From Flavobacteriales bacterium (GTDB lineage Bacteria > Bacteroidota > Bacteroidia > UBA10329), in the NCBI GenBank assembly GCA_021739695.1, contig JAIPBM010000011.1, positions 60,174 to 124,173 on the forward strand: DNA of 64,000 nt, read 5' to 3'. The translations under genes and the position numbers were made by a program. The notes under the pieces were generated by a model that was not told the DNA's origin, did no database searches, and was given only the letters and a program-made list of their open reading frames with translations. Below, piece by piece: positions 20,301 to 28,454 of the stretch; positions within the stretch are counted from its first letter, which is position 1; every line of letters starts with the position of its first letter.

Positions 20301-21545
20301 ACGAATGCCTGCGAAGGAGACGCCACACAATTCACAGACGAATCAACCGTGAATTCTGCTGCAATTGATGGCTGGAAATGGCAATTTGGGAACAACAACA
20401 GTTCGTCAGTACTGCAAAACCCAACTTATTCGTACCCTCAAGCGGGCGTTTATCAAGTACAATTGATTGTGGAAACCGAATTCGGATGCCTGGATACGGT
20501 CCTTCATGATGTGATTGTGAATCCGACACCTGTTATGAGCATTTCGGGTATTGATACGTGCTTGAATGACGAGACTTCATTCGTAAACAACTCTGTTCCA
20601 CAGGATAACACGATCCTAAGTTGGGATTGGGATTTTGGCGATGGAACAACTGCAAACAGCATCACCACAGCACATACCTACACGAACCATGGTGTCTACA
20701 CGGTTTCGTTGACTGCAACATCAGACAGCGGTTGCGTGGCAACAGGTACAACTCAGATTGAGGTGTTTCCGAATCCCATTCCTGCATTCCAAGCGATTGA
20801 GGCAGAAGGTTGTGCTCCGCTGGATGTGCTATTCTTGAACCAATCTACCATTGCAAGTGGATTCATTTCGAGCTACGAGTGGAACTTGGGAGACAGCACT
20901 TTTTCTACCGCTTCAAGCCCACAGAACACTTACCCTGATTCTGGCTACTACGACATTACCCTTTCCGTGACCAGCGCAGAAGGCTGCAACACTGTTCTGT
21001 TCGCAGACAATGCCATCAGAGCCAATATCACTCCCATTGCCGACTTCACCATAAACGAAGATGTGCTTTCACTTTTGGATGCTGAAGTCGTACTAACGGA
21101 TCAATCTCAGCACGGATTGATCTGGGATTGGAATTTAGGCGATGGCACAAGTTCATCAGCTGTTAATCCGACCCACATTTACACGGAACCCGGGATTTAC
21201 GATTTGAGCCTTACTGTTATTAACGGAGATTGCGAAGACACGAAATACGGGCAAGTAAAGGTAGAACCGATCTACACCTTCTATATTCCGTCTGCGTTTA
21301 CGCCTGATGATGATGGACTCAACGAAACGTTTTTCGGCACAGGCGAAAGCGTGAAAACCTACAACATGAAAATCTCTGACCGTTGGGGTGAAATGATCTT
21401 TGAATCAAACGAACCCGACTTCCATTGGGATGGCACTTATAAAGGAAAACAAGTGGAGCAGGGAAACTACGTTTATGAGTTCAACCTGCTAGATCTGTTT
21501 GGCAATCAGCACCGCTACTTAGGAGTAGTGACACTGATGCGATGA
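17397..21545 (+). CDS. giant lectin-PKD T9SS type B cargo protein
   Basis: A TTG at 17394 and ATGs at 17397 and 17403 are possible starts; ATG 17397 overlaps the previous stop as TGATG. The roughly 1,382-residue product has a signal peptide (LRLFPVVLVFLSV...SAAQ). An L-type (bacterial legume-like) lectin domain covers about residues 30-230 (GGADGLAFVLQP, FAVELDTYQN, DHMAFQTNG, HQLNVVWDA). About twelve Ig/PKD modules follow (WDFGDG, HTYAAAGTYTVTL), including two duplicated blocks. The C-terminus is a type B sorting domain nearly identical in layout to its neighbour's (YTFYIPSAFTPDDDGLNE, SDRWGEMIF, GVVTLMR). It is predicted to be a surface glycan-binding adhesin. Confidence 0.88.
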   Translation: MEMKLRLFPVVLVFLSVILIPLQSAAQYQINGNAAQTSCNCYRLTPANNGQNGSVWNVNLFDLSNSFNFTFDVFLGCNGGGADGLAFVLQPLSVNAGSSGGGIGYQGINPSFAVELDTYQNGGEPAYDHMAFQTNGVVSHGGPNTLAGPTPISGSVNNVEDCAWHQLNVVWDAVAMTMTVYFDGVLRLTYTGNIVNNLFGGNPNVYWGFTAATGGANNLHQFCNALNPALIVTSPVQCAGTPVDFQSSSVVSTGLITGFQWDFGDGATATGTQVSHTYAAAGTYTVTLTITSEGCTASNSVQVTINPAPSFSLGLDQSICAGDSYQMAPTGLAGGETAQWSPTTALTNPSISNPSSNPASNTTYTLTITDANGCTNTDDIGITVNPLPTANAGPDQTICTGSATAMAASGGVQYSWNPTTDLANASSATTQASPTITTNYTVTVTDANGCIDTDDMLLSVNALPVVSAGADNSMCNGQTVQLSASGAVSYSWSPSTGLSNASISNPIFSGVATSTFTATGTDGNGCVNTDDVTITVFALPTASFPQPADVCLGNATEFTDNSVGTGLNYTWDFGDSSPLNYSQSPTHTYASDGTFTVTLSITDVNGCSNTTTQTATVNPLPVAIAGIDQSICLNTLTTMAASGGLQYSWNPVTDLVDATSATTQASPSSTTTYTVTVTDANGCIDTDDMTITVNPLPVPTINVVGGSVYCEDEVIQFQNATVGNITDVLWDFGDNNFLPAFPNTTSTLNNPSFAYGNFAFGPYTVRLGVTDNLGCYDQASIQITINDNPVAEFDQPTDVCLGDPTVIIDNSTGTGLVYAWNFGDGTAIDASASPTHTYAIDGTFNIGLTLVDVNGCQATASSTATVLPLPNAAMNINTGEDFCQDEVIQFMNESTGNITDVLWNFGNNAFLPAFPNATSTLDDPTFAYNNFAFSPYTVTLGVTNSAGCYDQTQVVVVIHDKPIAEFSSTNACEGDATQFTDESTVNSAAIDGWKWQFGNNNSSSVLQNPTYSYPQAGVYQVQLIVETEFGCLDTVLHDVIVNPTPVMSISGIDTCLNDETSFVNNSVPQDNTILSWDWDFGDGTTANSITTAHTYTNHGVYTVSLTATSDSGCVATGTTQIEVFPNPIPAFQAIEAEGCAPLDVLFLNQSTIASGFISSYEWNLGDSTFSTASSPQNTYPDSGYYDITLSVTSAEGCNTVLFADNAIRANITPIADFTINEDVLSLLDAEVVLTDQSQHGLIWDWNLGDGTSSSAVNPTHIYTEPGIYDLSLTVINGDCEDTKYGQVKVEPIYTFYIPSAFTPDDDGLNETFFGTGESVKTYNMKISDRWGEMIFESNEPDFHWDGTYKGKQVEQGNYVYEFNLLDLFGNQHRYLGVVTLMR
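18555..19491 (+). repeat. duplicated Ig-like module pair inside the lectin-PKD gene
   Basis: The segments 18555-18792 and 19254-19491 encode near-copies of one roughly 79-residue module, sharing AGxDQxIC, MAASGG.QYSWNP, TTxYTVTVTDANGC and IDTDDM. The intervening bases encode two other modules. This points to internal duplication within the gene. Confidence 0.75.
19500..20275 (+). repeat. second duplicated PKD-type block inside the lectin-PKD gene
   Basis: The blocks at about 19500-19758 and 20018-20275 both encode a module with C.DEVIQF, GNITDVLW.FG, FLPAFPN, TSTL and GCYDQ. A different PKD module separates them, so the duplicated unit was probably a module pair of about 520 bp. Confidence 0.75.
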
Positions 21546-21547
21546 TG

Positions 21548-22585
21548 CTAATGCATGATCTTGAACACCAGTTCTTTCATCAGATCACCCGCATCTGTTC
21601 CTGAGTTTCCGATGCCTTTGCTTTTCAGATCCACCTCGCGCAAGTAGCCGATAATGCTGCGCAGTTTCTTTTGTGTGAAATTCCGCGAACCCAATTGATA
21701 ATCCTTTACAAAGTATGGATTGACACGAAGCACTTTTGCCGCCTCATTTGCCCGATTATTTTTCTGCAAATACTGCAACATGATGATCTTGAAAAAGAAG
21801 CCATAAAGCGTGGCCGTCAGCATCTGGATCGGGTGTTCTTTCAAATTCTTTGAGAAGTGAATGATGATGCGATTCGCCTTGTTCACGTCTTTATTGATCA
21901 TCGCATTCTGGAGTTCAAAAACATTGAAATCCTTGCTTATACCGATCTTCTTTTCAATTAAGTCCAAGGTGATGGAACCGCCTTTTTCGAGGTCGATGAA
22001 AAGCTTCCCTAACTCGTTATCGATCTTGGCAAGATCATTTCCAAGATACTCGGCCAAAATACTGGCCGTTCTTGGGTCGATGTGATAACCGAGTGTTTGC
22101 ACATGTTCGGTTATCCATGTACTCAGCGTCCAATCCTTTACTTTTTCTGACGTGTAGAAAACACCATGTTTTTCTACGGCAGTCTTGAGCTGTTTTCCAA
22201 GCTTTTTCCGAGCATCGATCTTCTTGTATTTGTGACAGAAAACCAGAACGGTGCTTGGCAGCGGATTCTCTAAATAGGAAACCAATTCGCTCTTAGCGTC
22301 ATCGCCCGCTGGAATCAGATTCCGAATTAGCTGCGCTTCTTTTATGATGACCACTTGCCGCTGCGCCATCATCGGGAAACGCTTGGCTTCTGACACGATT
22401 GTTCCCACATCTGTATCCAGACCATAAAGCACTGTTTGGTTGAAGCTTTTTTCGTCCTCGGTCAGCGCGTGCTCCGCAATATAATCTGAGATGCGGTCGA
22501 TGTAAAACGGCTCCTCTCCTTGAAGAAAATAAACAGGCTTGTACTTTCCGGCCCGCATATCGGCCATGATGTTTCTGATCGGCAT
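21548..22585 (-). CDS. holA: DNA polymerase III delta subunit
   Basis: The 345-residue product starts MPIRNIMADMRAGKYKPVYF followed by LQGEEPFYIDRISDYI, the conserved delta-subunit N-terminus. It continues with RFPMMAQRQVVIIKEAQ, STVLVFCHKYKKIDARKKL, AEYLGNDLAKIDNELGKL and a C-terminal helical collar domain. Delta opens the beta clamp for loading at primed sites. Length matches the family. Its start is two bases from the stop of the upstream AMP nucleosidase gene, so the two are cotranscribed. Confidence 0.93.
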   Translation of the reverse strand: MPIRNIMADMRAGKYKPVYFLQGEEPFYIDRISDYIAEHALTEDEKSFNQTVLYGLDTDVGTIVSEAKRFPMMAQRQVVIIKEAQLIRNLIPAGDDAKSELVSYLENPLPSTVLVFCHKYKKIDARKKLGKQLKTAVEKHGVFYTSEKVKDWTLSTWITEHVQTLGYHIDPRTASILAEYLGNDLAKIDNELGKLFIDLEKGGSITLDLIEKKIGISKDFNVFELQNAMINKDVNKANRIIIHFSKNLKEHPIQMLTATLYGFFFKIIMLQYLQKNNRANEAAKVLRVNPYFVKDYQLGSRNFTQKKLRSIIGYLREVDLKSKGIGNSGTDAGDLMKELVFKIMH

Positions 22586-22586
22586 T

Positions 22587-23357
22587 CTAGAAAAGCAAGT
22601 GTTTTACCGTAAGTCCGTTATTGATCAATTGCTCCAACGATTTGATGCCGATACGAACGTGACGATCAACGTACTCAGAGGTCACTTTTCTATCGCTTTC
22701 CTCGGTTTTCACACCTGCAGGAATCATTGGTTGATCAGACACCAAAAGCAAAGCGCCTGTTGGAATCTTATTAGCGAAACCCGCTACGAAAAGCGTGGCC
22801 GTTTCCATATCAATGGCCATGCAGCGCACTTTTCTCAAACGCTTTTTAAAACGTTCATCGTGCTCCCAAACCCTGCGGTTGGTAGTATAAACCGTTCCTG
22901 TCCAATAATCGTGACCGAAATCGCGGATGGTAGTAGAAACAGCTTTTTGAAGTCCGAAAGCTGGCAATGCCGGAACTTCTGGCGGAAGGTAATCGTCCGA
23001 AGTTCCTTCTCCGCGTATCGCTGCAATCGGAAGCACAAGATCACCCAACTGATTTTTCTTTTTCAATCCGCCACACTTACCCAAAAACAGGCACGCTTTG
23101 GGTCCAACCGCACTCAGCAGATCCATGATGGTCGCTGCATTTGCCGTACCCATTCCAAAATTGATAATGGTGATATCGCCAGCAGTGGCCGAAGGCATGG
23201 AATTTCCTTTTCCATTCACTTCCACGCTGTTCATCTCGGCAAATTTTTCCACGTAATTCTGGAAGTTGGTGAGTAAAATATACTTCCCAAAATCTTCAAC
23301 CGCCACGCCCGTGTAGCGCGGTAGCCAGTTCTGCACAATTTCTTCTTTGCTTTTCAT
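22587..23357 (-). CDS. amn: AMP nucleosidase, short Bacteroidota form
   Basis: The 256-residue phosphorylase-fold protein contains INFGMGTANAATIMDL, FLGKCGGLK, AIRGEGTSDDYLPPEVPALP, the nucleoside-binding AIDMETATLFVAGF and LLLVSDQPM. These match the roughly 258-residue AMP nucleosidases of Bacteroidota, which cleave AMP to adenine and ribose 5-phosphate and lack the extra N-terminal domain of the E. coli enzyme. It heads an operon with holA and is divergent from the flippase-like gene. Confidence 0.9.
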   Translation of the reverse strand: MKSKEEIVQNWLPRYTGVAVEDFGKYILLTNFQNYVEKFAEMNSVEVNGKGNSMPSATAGDITIINFGMGTANAATIMDLLSAVGPKACLFLGKCGGLKKKNQLGDLVLPIAAIRGEGTSDDYLPPEVPALPAFGLQKAVSTTIRDFGHDYWTGTVYTTNRRVWEHDERFKKRLRKVRCMAIDMETATLFVAGFANKIPTGALLLVSDQPMIPAGVKTEESDRKVTSEYVDRHVRIGIKSLEQLINNGLTVKHLLF

Positions 23358-23470
23358 TGGGCGGTGAAGTTACAGAAGCTGTGTGCTCTTCGCAAAAGCT
23401 GAATTGCTTGTACTTGTGCGATGATGCGGAAATCCAATTTCACAGACTACATTTTCCGTTCTTTGCAGCA

Positions 23471-24457
23471 ATGGCGCACGATCTATTCAGAAAGCGGAAC
23501 CTTGGGTTCGTCATCAAGTTGGTGATCGCTTGTGTGGCGCTGTGGTTCATTTACCGCGAAATCCAACTCAAAGACCAGAACACCGACCTTTCTGACGGAA
23601 TCGGATTTCTTCTTCAAAAGGAACAACTGCTCACATTTGCTTGCCTGGTTGGACTCATGTTCTTGAATTGGCTGCTTGAAGCACTTAAATGGAGGCTTTT
23701 GGTCAGTTACATCGAAAAGATAAGCCTTTGGAAATCGCTGAAAGCCATTTTCTCAGGAATAACGATTGCCATTTTTACGCCAAACCGTGTTGGAGAATAC
23801 GGTGGGCGGATCTTCCATTTGCAAAAAGCCGATAGGCTTGATGCCGCGCTTCTCACCATTGTTGGTAGCTATGCTCAATTGGTGGTAACGCTCGTAACGG
23901 GAATTTTGGCCACCATGTTCTTCCTTCCGGATTACATTGGTTTGGGACCAATAACACCGATGCAGTACAATCTCATAGCTATTTTGATGGTAGGATTGTG
24001 CGTAATTCTGGTCGTGCTTTTCCTCAACACACGCTTACTCACTACGATCATAAAATGGCTACCCATTCCTAAAAAGTATGGTCATTATGCCGAGGTTTTT
24101 CAATATCACAGCTCATTTACACTGGCGAAAGTGTTCTTGGCCAGTTTAGGTCGCTACTTCATTTTCACGCTTCAGTTTTACATGCTGCTACAGATCTTTA
24201 AGGTAGAAGTGAACTACCTGCAAGCCATGATGATGATCTCGATGACCTATTTTGTCATGACGGCCGTACCGACCATCGCCATTACAGAATTGGGCGTACG
24301 CGGTTCCGTTTCGGTCTACTTTCTCGGAATGATTTCCGAAAATCTGTCGGGAATCTTCATGGCCAGTTCCATGCTTTGGCTCATTAATCTGGCCATGCCC
24401 GCACTGCTCGGAGTTGTGTTCATTTTCCAACTCCGTTTTTTCAGAAAATCCAATTGA
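23471..24457 (+). CDS. lysylphosphatidylglycerol-synthetase-TM / flippase-like membrane protein
   Basis: From ATG 23471 (MAHDLFRKRN) the product is 328 residues with about eight membrane segments. The conserved region LNWLLEALKWRLL, FSGITIAIFTPNRVGEYGGR and TAVPTIAITELGVRGSVS matches the LPG_synthase_TM/UPF0104 family. The earlier in-frame ATG (23357) would overlap the divergent amn start and add 38 unrelated residues. Family members are integral membrane proteins, sometimes lipid-linked flippases; no aminoacyl-transfer domain is fused here. It overlaps the downstream GT2 gene by one base (TGATG), suggesting joint work on a lipid-linked sugar. Confidence 0.82.
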   Translation: MAHDLFRKRNLGFVIKLVIACVALWFIYREIQLKDQNTDLSDGIGFLLQKEQLLTFACLVGLMFLNWLLEALKWRLLVSYIEKISLWKSLKAIFSGITIAIFTPNRVGEYGGRIFHLQKADRLDAALLTIVGSYAQLVVTLVTGILATMFFLPDYIGLGPITPMQYNLIAILMVGLCVILVVLFLNTRLLTTIIKWLPIPKKYGHYAEVFQYHSSFTLAKVFLASLGRYFIFTLQFYMLLQIFKVEVNYLQAMMMISMTYFVMTAVPTIAITELGVRGSVSVYFLGMISENLSGIFMASSMLWLINLAMPALLGVVFIFQLRFFRKSN

Positions 24458-25611
24458 TGATGCATTGGCTCTTGGATGCTCTATTCGGATTATCGATTGT
24501 GGTGATGGTGCTTTATTCTGCCATGATCTTATCTGCCATTTCCGGCTGGAAGAAATTGAAGGTCGAAGAAGAAAAAACGCCTGAATTCGGTGTCAGCATT
24601 CTCGTTGCTGCGCGAAACGAAAGTGCCAATATCGAAACGGTTATCCGCGATATTTTCAATCAGAGTTATGCAAAAGATCTGTTTGAGCTGATCGTTATTG
24701 ACGATCATTCTGAAGACGACACCTTGGCCAAATGCGAAGCGCTGAAAGAAGAATTCACGCGTTTGAAAGTCATTTCGAATGTAAATGGCGAGGGTAAAAA
24801 ATCTGCCCTGCGAAGTGGAATGCAACAAGCGCAATTCGGAATCATAGCCACAGTTGACGCTGACTGTCGCGTGCCATCTGAATGGCTGATAAGCATGATG
24901 TCGCATTGGCAAGAAAAGCAAACCAAAATGCTGCTTGGCCCGATCGTTTTGGAACCAGGAACTTCGACACTGGAACATGTTCAGTCGCTGGAAATGTTGG
25001 CGATTATGGGACTGACAGGCGGCTTTGCGGCAAACAACAATCCGATAATGGCAAATGGTGCCAATCTGTTCTTCGATAAACAAGCATTTGAAGAGATCGG
25101 AGGTTACGGAAATTCAGACAACCCTTCGGGAGATGACGTTTTCACCATGCTCAGTTTCAGCGAAAAATGGCCCGATTCTGTTCGGTTTGTCAACCATTAC
25201 GAAGCGGTGGTTTCAACCCGACCTGAACCAAAATTCTCAAGTTTTTGGCAGCAACGGAAACGTTGGCTTTCAAAGAAAAGCGCTTACAGTAGCGTTTTGG
25301 TAAAAGGAACGGCCATCGTCACTTACCTGGCAAATGTGGCCGCTTTTTGTTCGCTCATTGCCATTATGGTAGCGCTCGGAAGTTATTGGACAGACCGATT
25401 GATGTGGATTCTATTCGTCAAAACCATTTTGGATCTGATGATCACACGAACGGTGAGCCGCGACCTTCAACCGTACTGCGGCATTGCGAATATTCTGGTC
25501 GCAGAAATTTTCATTTCGGTCTACGTTACGTTTCTTGGCATTTTTGGCAACGTGAGTAACTATGTTTGGAAAGGAAGAACCATCGACCTAAAAGCACGAA
25601 ATTCGAAATGA
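24457..25611 (+). CDS. membrane glycosyltransferase family 2
   Basis: The protein of about 384 residues has an N-terminal membrane helix, then a GT-A domain: VSILVAARNESANIETVI, LIVIDDHSEDDTL, the metal-binding VDADCRVP, the catalytic NPSGDDVF and the QQRKRW (QxxRW) motif of processive-type enzymes. Two or three C-terminal membrane helices follow. It is likely to transfer sugar to a lipid or polysaccharide at the inner face of the membrane. A TTG at 24454 is an alternative start, but ATG 24457 overlapping the upstream TGA is better. Confidence 0.87.
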   Translation: MMHWLLDALFGLSIVVMVLYSAMILSAISGWKKLKVEEEKTPEFGVSILVAARNESANIETVIRDIFNQSYAKDLFELIVIDDHSEDDTLAKCEALKEEFTRLKVISNVNGEGKKSALRSGMQQAQFGIIATVDADCRVPSEWLISMMSHWQEKQTKMLLGPIVLEPGTSTLEHVQSLEMLAIMGLTGGFAANNNPIMANGANLFFDKQAFEEIGGYGNSDNPSGDDVFTMLSFSEKWPDSVRFVNHYEAVVSTRPEPKFSSFWQQRKRWLSKKSAYSSVLVKGTAIVTYLANVAAFCSLIAIMVALGSYWTDRLMWILFVKTILDLMITRTVSRDLQPYCGIANILVAEIFISVYVTFLGIFGNVSNYVWKGRTIDLKARNSK

Positions 25612-25672
25612 TAAATTCGAAACATGCAATTCTCTGTGTATCTCTGAACCCCAAACTTTCCCTGTGCAATAA

Positions 25673-26791
25673 ATGAGCAAAGGCACATCACTCGGACAAT
25701 TGGCCTGGCGCAGGTTCAGTATGGATGGCGCAGCCATTTTCGGTGTGGTCGTAATTGTGATTGCGGTGATCTTGGCTATTCTTGGACCGTTGATCACACC
25801 GGACGGAAGTCCGCATGCCAATCGCCAGATCATTGAATTGGCAGCCAAAAAACCTGGTTCGACTTTCACCTTTCTGAAAATTCCGCGCTCTTCTGTTTCG
25901 GCTGACGATTTTACGGACAGATTACTTGTTGGCAAGCAGGAAGCCTATTCTTGGGTTCCAATTTTCAGTCATTCGTTTGTAAATGACTCTCTCATCATCG
26001 AACGCTACACGGGCGATACTCCGAATGATGGTGAACTGGTGAAATACAGCTTTGGTTCCCTTTCATCAGAAGGAAAAACCTCCGCAGAAATAGAAAAGGA
26101 ACTCATCGAAACCCGCACCTTCTGGCTCGGCACCGACCGTTTTGGCCGCGACCTTTTGAGCCGAATGATCCTTGGAACACGCATTTCCCTTTCCATCGGT
26201 TTTGTGGCGGTGTTCATTTCGCTGATCATCGGAATTCTGATGGGTTCGCTGGCAGGTTTTTTCCGTGGATGGATCGACAATGTGGTGATGTGGTTCGTGA
26301 CGGTAGTGTGGAGCATTCCACTGCTACTGCTCGTTATTGCCATCACATTGGCCATGGGAAAAGGGTTTTGGCAGGTGTTCATTGCCGTTGGATTGGCCAT
26401 GTGGGTAGACGTGGCGCGTATCGTACGCGGCCAGATCCTCAGCATCCGCGAAAAGGAATACGTGGAAGCTTGTCGCGCTTTGGGTTATTCGGGTTTCCGA
26501 ACCATCGTTAGGCACATACTTCCTAATATTCTCGGTCCGGTCATCGTAATATCCGCAGCCAATTTTGCCTCAGCAATCTTAATTGAAGCAGGTTTGAGTT
26601 TCCTAGGAATTGGCGCACAACCGCCCATACCAAGTTGGGGCGCCATGATCAAAGATCACTACGGTTACATCATTATGGATAAAGCATATTTGGCCCTCAT
26701 TCCCGGAGCGGCCATCTTGCTGATGGTGTTGGCCTTCACGTTAGTTGGAAATGGAATTAGAGACGCGCTAGATGTGAAATCCAATAATTAG
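25673..26791 (+). CDS. peptide/nickel-type ABC transporter permease (OppC/DppC family)
   Basis: The 372-residue product has one N-terminal membrane helix, a roughly 100-residue periplasmic insert containing GTDRFGRDLLSRMI, then five membrane helices. The cytoplasmic EAA loop reads EYVEACRALGYSGFRTIVRHILPN, and it ends SWGAMIKDHYGY...TLVGNGIRDALD. This is the second permease of Opp/Dpp systems; the insert after helix 1 is longer than in E. coli. No ATPase, substrate-binding protein or OppB-type gene is nearby, so its partners must lie elsewhere. Confidence 0.9.
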   Translation: MSKGTSLGQLAWRRFSMDGAAIFGVVVIVIAVILAILGPLITPDGSPHANRQIIELAAKKPGSTFTFLKIPRSSVSADDFTDRLLVGKQEAYSWVPIFSHSFVNDSLIIERYTGDTPNDGELVKYSFGSLSSEGKTSAEIEKELIETRTFWLGTDRFGRDLLSRMILGTRISLSIGFVAVFISLIIGILMGSLAGFFRGWIDNVVMWFVTVVWSIPLLLLVIAITLAMGKGFWQVFIAVGLAMWVDVARIVRGQILSIREKEYVEACRALGYSGFRTIVRHILPNILGPVIVISAANFASAILIEAGLSFLGIGAQPPIPSWGAMIKDHYGYIIMDKAYLALIPGAAILLMVLAFTLVGNGIRDALDVKSNN

Positions 26792-26849
26792 CAAAAAACC
26801 ACCAGCAAATAGTAAACAAGACTATCTCAAAACCTTGAAGGTGTTTCAC

Positions 26850-26857
26850 TAACTTTG
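26850..26857 (+). promoter_or_regulatory. -7 box of the toxin-antitoxin operon
   Basis: TAACTTTG is an exact TAnnTTTG match only five bases before the antitoxin ATG (26863), which implies a leaderless or nearly leaderless transcript. No good -33 TTTG is seen. Confidence 0.45.
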
Positions 26858-26862
26858 ATAGC

Positions 26863-27099
26863 ATGGACGTAGCACATCTGAAATACAGCATCATTGAACG
26901 TTTGATTCGAACGGACGATGAAAAGCTCTTGGAGCGAGTAGCTGAACTCATGAAATCTGTTCCCATTCCCTATGTAGAATCGGAACTGAAACCGATGACG
27001 GTGGAAGAATTGAACGAACGACTTCAAAAGGCTGAGGAAGATATTATTGAAGGAAGGATTTATTCTACTGAGGAGGCAAAGAAAAAACTGGGGCTCTGA
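26863..27099 (+). CDS. antitoxin of a RelE/ParE-type module
   Basis: The 78-residue, highly charged helical protein has a C-terminal half EELNERLQKAEEDIIEGRIYSTEEAKKKL-like in pattern, typical of antitoxins that wrap around a RelE/ParE toxin. The N-terminus is a predicted helical region (LKYSIIERLIRTDDEKLLERV) without a classical DNA-binding motif I can name. Its stop overlaps the toxin ATG by one base. It is assigned mainly by its partner. Confidence 0.75.
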   Translation: MDVAHLKYSIIERLIRTDDEKLLERVAELMKSVPIPYVESELKPMTVEELNERLQKAEEDIIEGRIYSTEEAKKKLGL

Positions 27100-27404
27100 T
27101 GGGTTCTCCAACCAAGATTATTTGGACGGAACGTGCAATCGATGACCTTCAATCAATCCGAGAGTTCATTTCGAAGTATTCGGAATCTCAAGCGATCAAA
27201 CTGCTACAGCGAATTTTCCAGAGAGAAATTCAATTACTTTCCAATCCGCACAGTGGTGGATTACTGCTTGGTTCAAATTCAAAATTTGAGATCAGATACT
27301 TAGTGCAAGACAACTACAAGATCCTGTACCGTTACACGGAAAGCGAAATTTACGTACTGACCGTTTTCGATACCCGCCAAGATCCTGAAAAACTGAAACT
27401 CTGA
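27099..27404 (+). CDS. RelE/ParE superfamily toxin
   Basis: The 101-residue product shows the RelE/ParE pattern: IIWTERAIDDLQSIREFI, LLQRIFQREIQLLSNPHSGG, FEIRYLVQDNYKILYRY and VLTVFDTRQDPEKL. Such toxins act as ribosome-dependent mRNA nucleases (RelE) or gyrase poisons (ParE); the F(E)IRYLVQDNYKILYR core fits ParE-like members somewhat better. It overlaps the antitoxin by one base. Confidence 0.85.
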   Translation: MGSPTKIIWTERAIDDLQSIREFISKYSESQAIKLLQRIFQREIQLLSNPHSGGLLLGSNSKFEIRYLVQDNYKILYRYTESEIYVLTVFDTRQDPEKLKL

Positions 27405-27406
27405 TC

Positions 27407-28405
27407 ATGAAAAAAGCAGCTTACTCCGCACTCATCCTCATTATTGGGATTTCTGTAGCATACATGATTGGACCCCAAGCGCCAGAACCAAAGCTCGACC
27501 CAACGCCTGTTTCATTATCCGTTGGAATCGATTCATTGGACAATTGGATTGCCCATCGCGAAGCCAATCACACGGCCATGAAGCCCGGAAATCAGGCCGA
27601 GATTGTATGGTTTAACGATTCGGTTTCCGCAACCGAATATGCGGTGGTTTACATCCATGGCTTCACCGCTTCTAAGGTTGAGGGCGAACCCGTTGATAAA
27701 GATTTTGCTGCGCGCTATGGCTGCAACCTTTACCTACCAAGATTGTACGGTCATGGTTTGGACACCACCGAACCGCTTATTGATCTGACACCGGAGAATT
27801 ACCTACAATCGGCAAAAGAAGCGGTGGCCATTGGAAAGAAGATCGGAAGAAAAGTGATTCTGATGTGCACTTCTACTGGCGGAACATTGGGACTTTATCT
27901 GGCAGCACATGACCCCGAAATTGATGCAGTGATCTGCTACTCTCCCAACATCGATATCTACGACAAGAACTCGCAAGTACTTACCAAACCGTGGGGACTG
28001 CAACTGGCGAAAATGCTTGTGGGAAGTGATTACCGCGAATATGAAGCAACGGATGAATTCAAGAAAAACTGGCAGACCAAATACCGAATTGAAAGCTTGG
28101 TTGCTCTTCGCTCATTGGTTGACGCGACCATGACTTCCGAAACATTCAAAGCAATCAATCAGCCTGTTTTTGTTGGCGCTTATTATAAGGATGCTGAACA
28201 TCAAGACAATGTGGTTTCTGTGGATGCGATGCGATTGATGATGCCTCAGTTGGCAACATCCAACGACCAAAAGCGCTTTATTGAATTCCCAAACGTAGGC
28301 GCACATGTGATGACAAACCCGCTACGATCCGAAGATGTGAAAAGTGTAGAGACTGCAACTTTTCAATTTGCAGAAGAGGTCATTGGTCTAAAACCGATTG
28401 AATAG
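27407..28405 (+). CDS. membrane-anchored alpha/beta hydrolase
   Basis: The 332-residue product has an N-terminal membrane anchor (ALILIIGISVAYMIG). The hydrolase fold has an oxyanion HGFTAS loop, a nucleophile elbow CTSTGG (G-x-S-x-G variant with Cys in the first place) and a C-terminal PNVGAHVM catalytic His. It resembles serum-carboxylesterase/lipase-like proteins of the alpha/beta hydrolase family, probably facing the periplasm. It begins two bases after the toxin stop, so it may be read through from the TA operon, but function is probably unrelated. Confidence 0.75.
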   Translation: MKKAAYSALILIIGISVAYMIGPQAPEPKLDPTPVSLSVGIDSLDNWIAHREANHTAMKPGNQAEIVWFNDSVSATEYAVVYIHGFTASKVEGEPVDKDFAARYGCNLYLPRLYGHGLDTTEPLIDLTPENYLQSAKEAVAIGKKIGRKVILMCTSTGGTLGLYLAAHDPEIDAVICYSPNIDIYDKNSQVLTKPWGLQLAKMLVGSDYREYEATDEFKKNWQTKYRIESLVALRSLVDATMTSETFKAINQPVFVGAYYKDAEHQDNVVSVDAMRLMMPQLATSNDQKRFIEFPNVGAHVMTNPLRSEDVKSVETATFQFAEEVIGLKPIE

Positions 28406-28454
28406 GACGATACCATTAAAAGTTAGCGTTCTGTTATTTTCTTATCTTAGCCTC

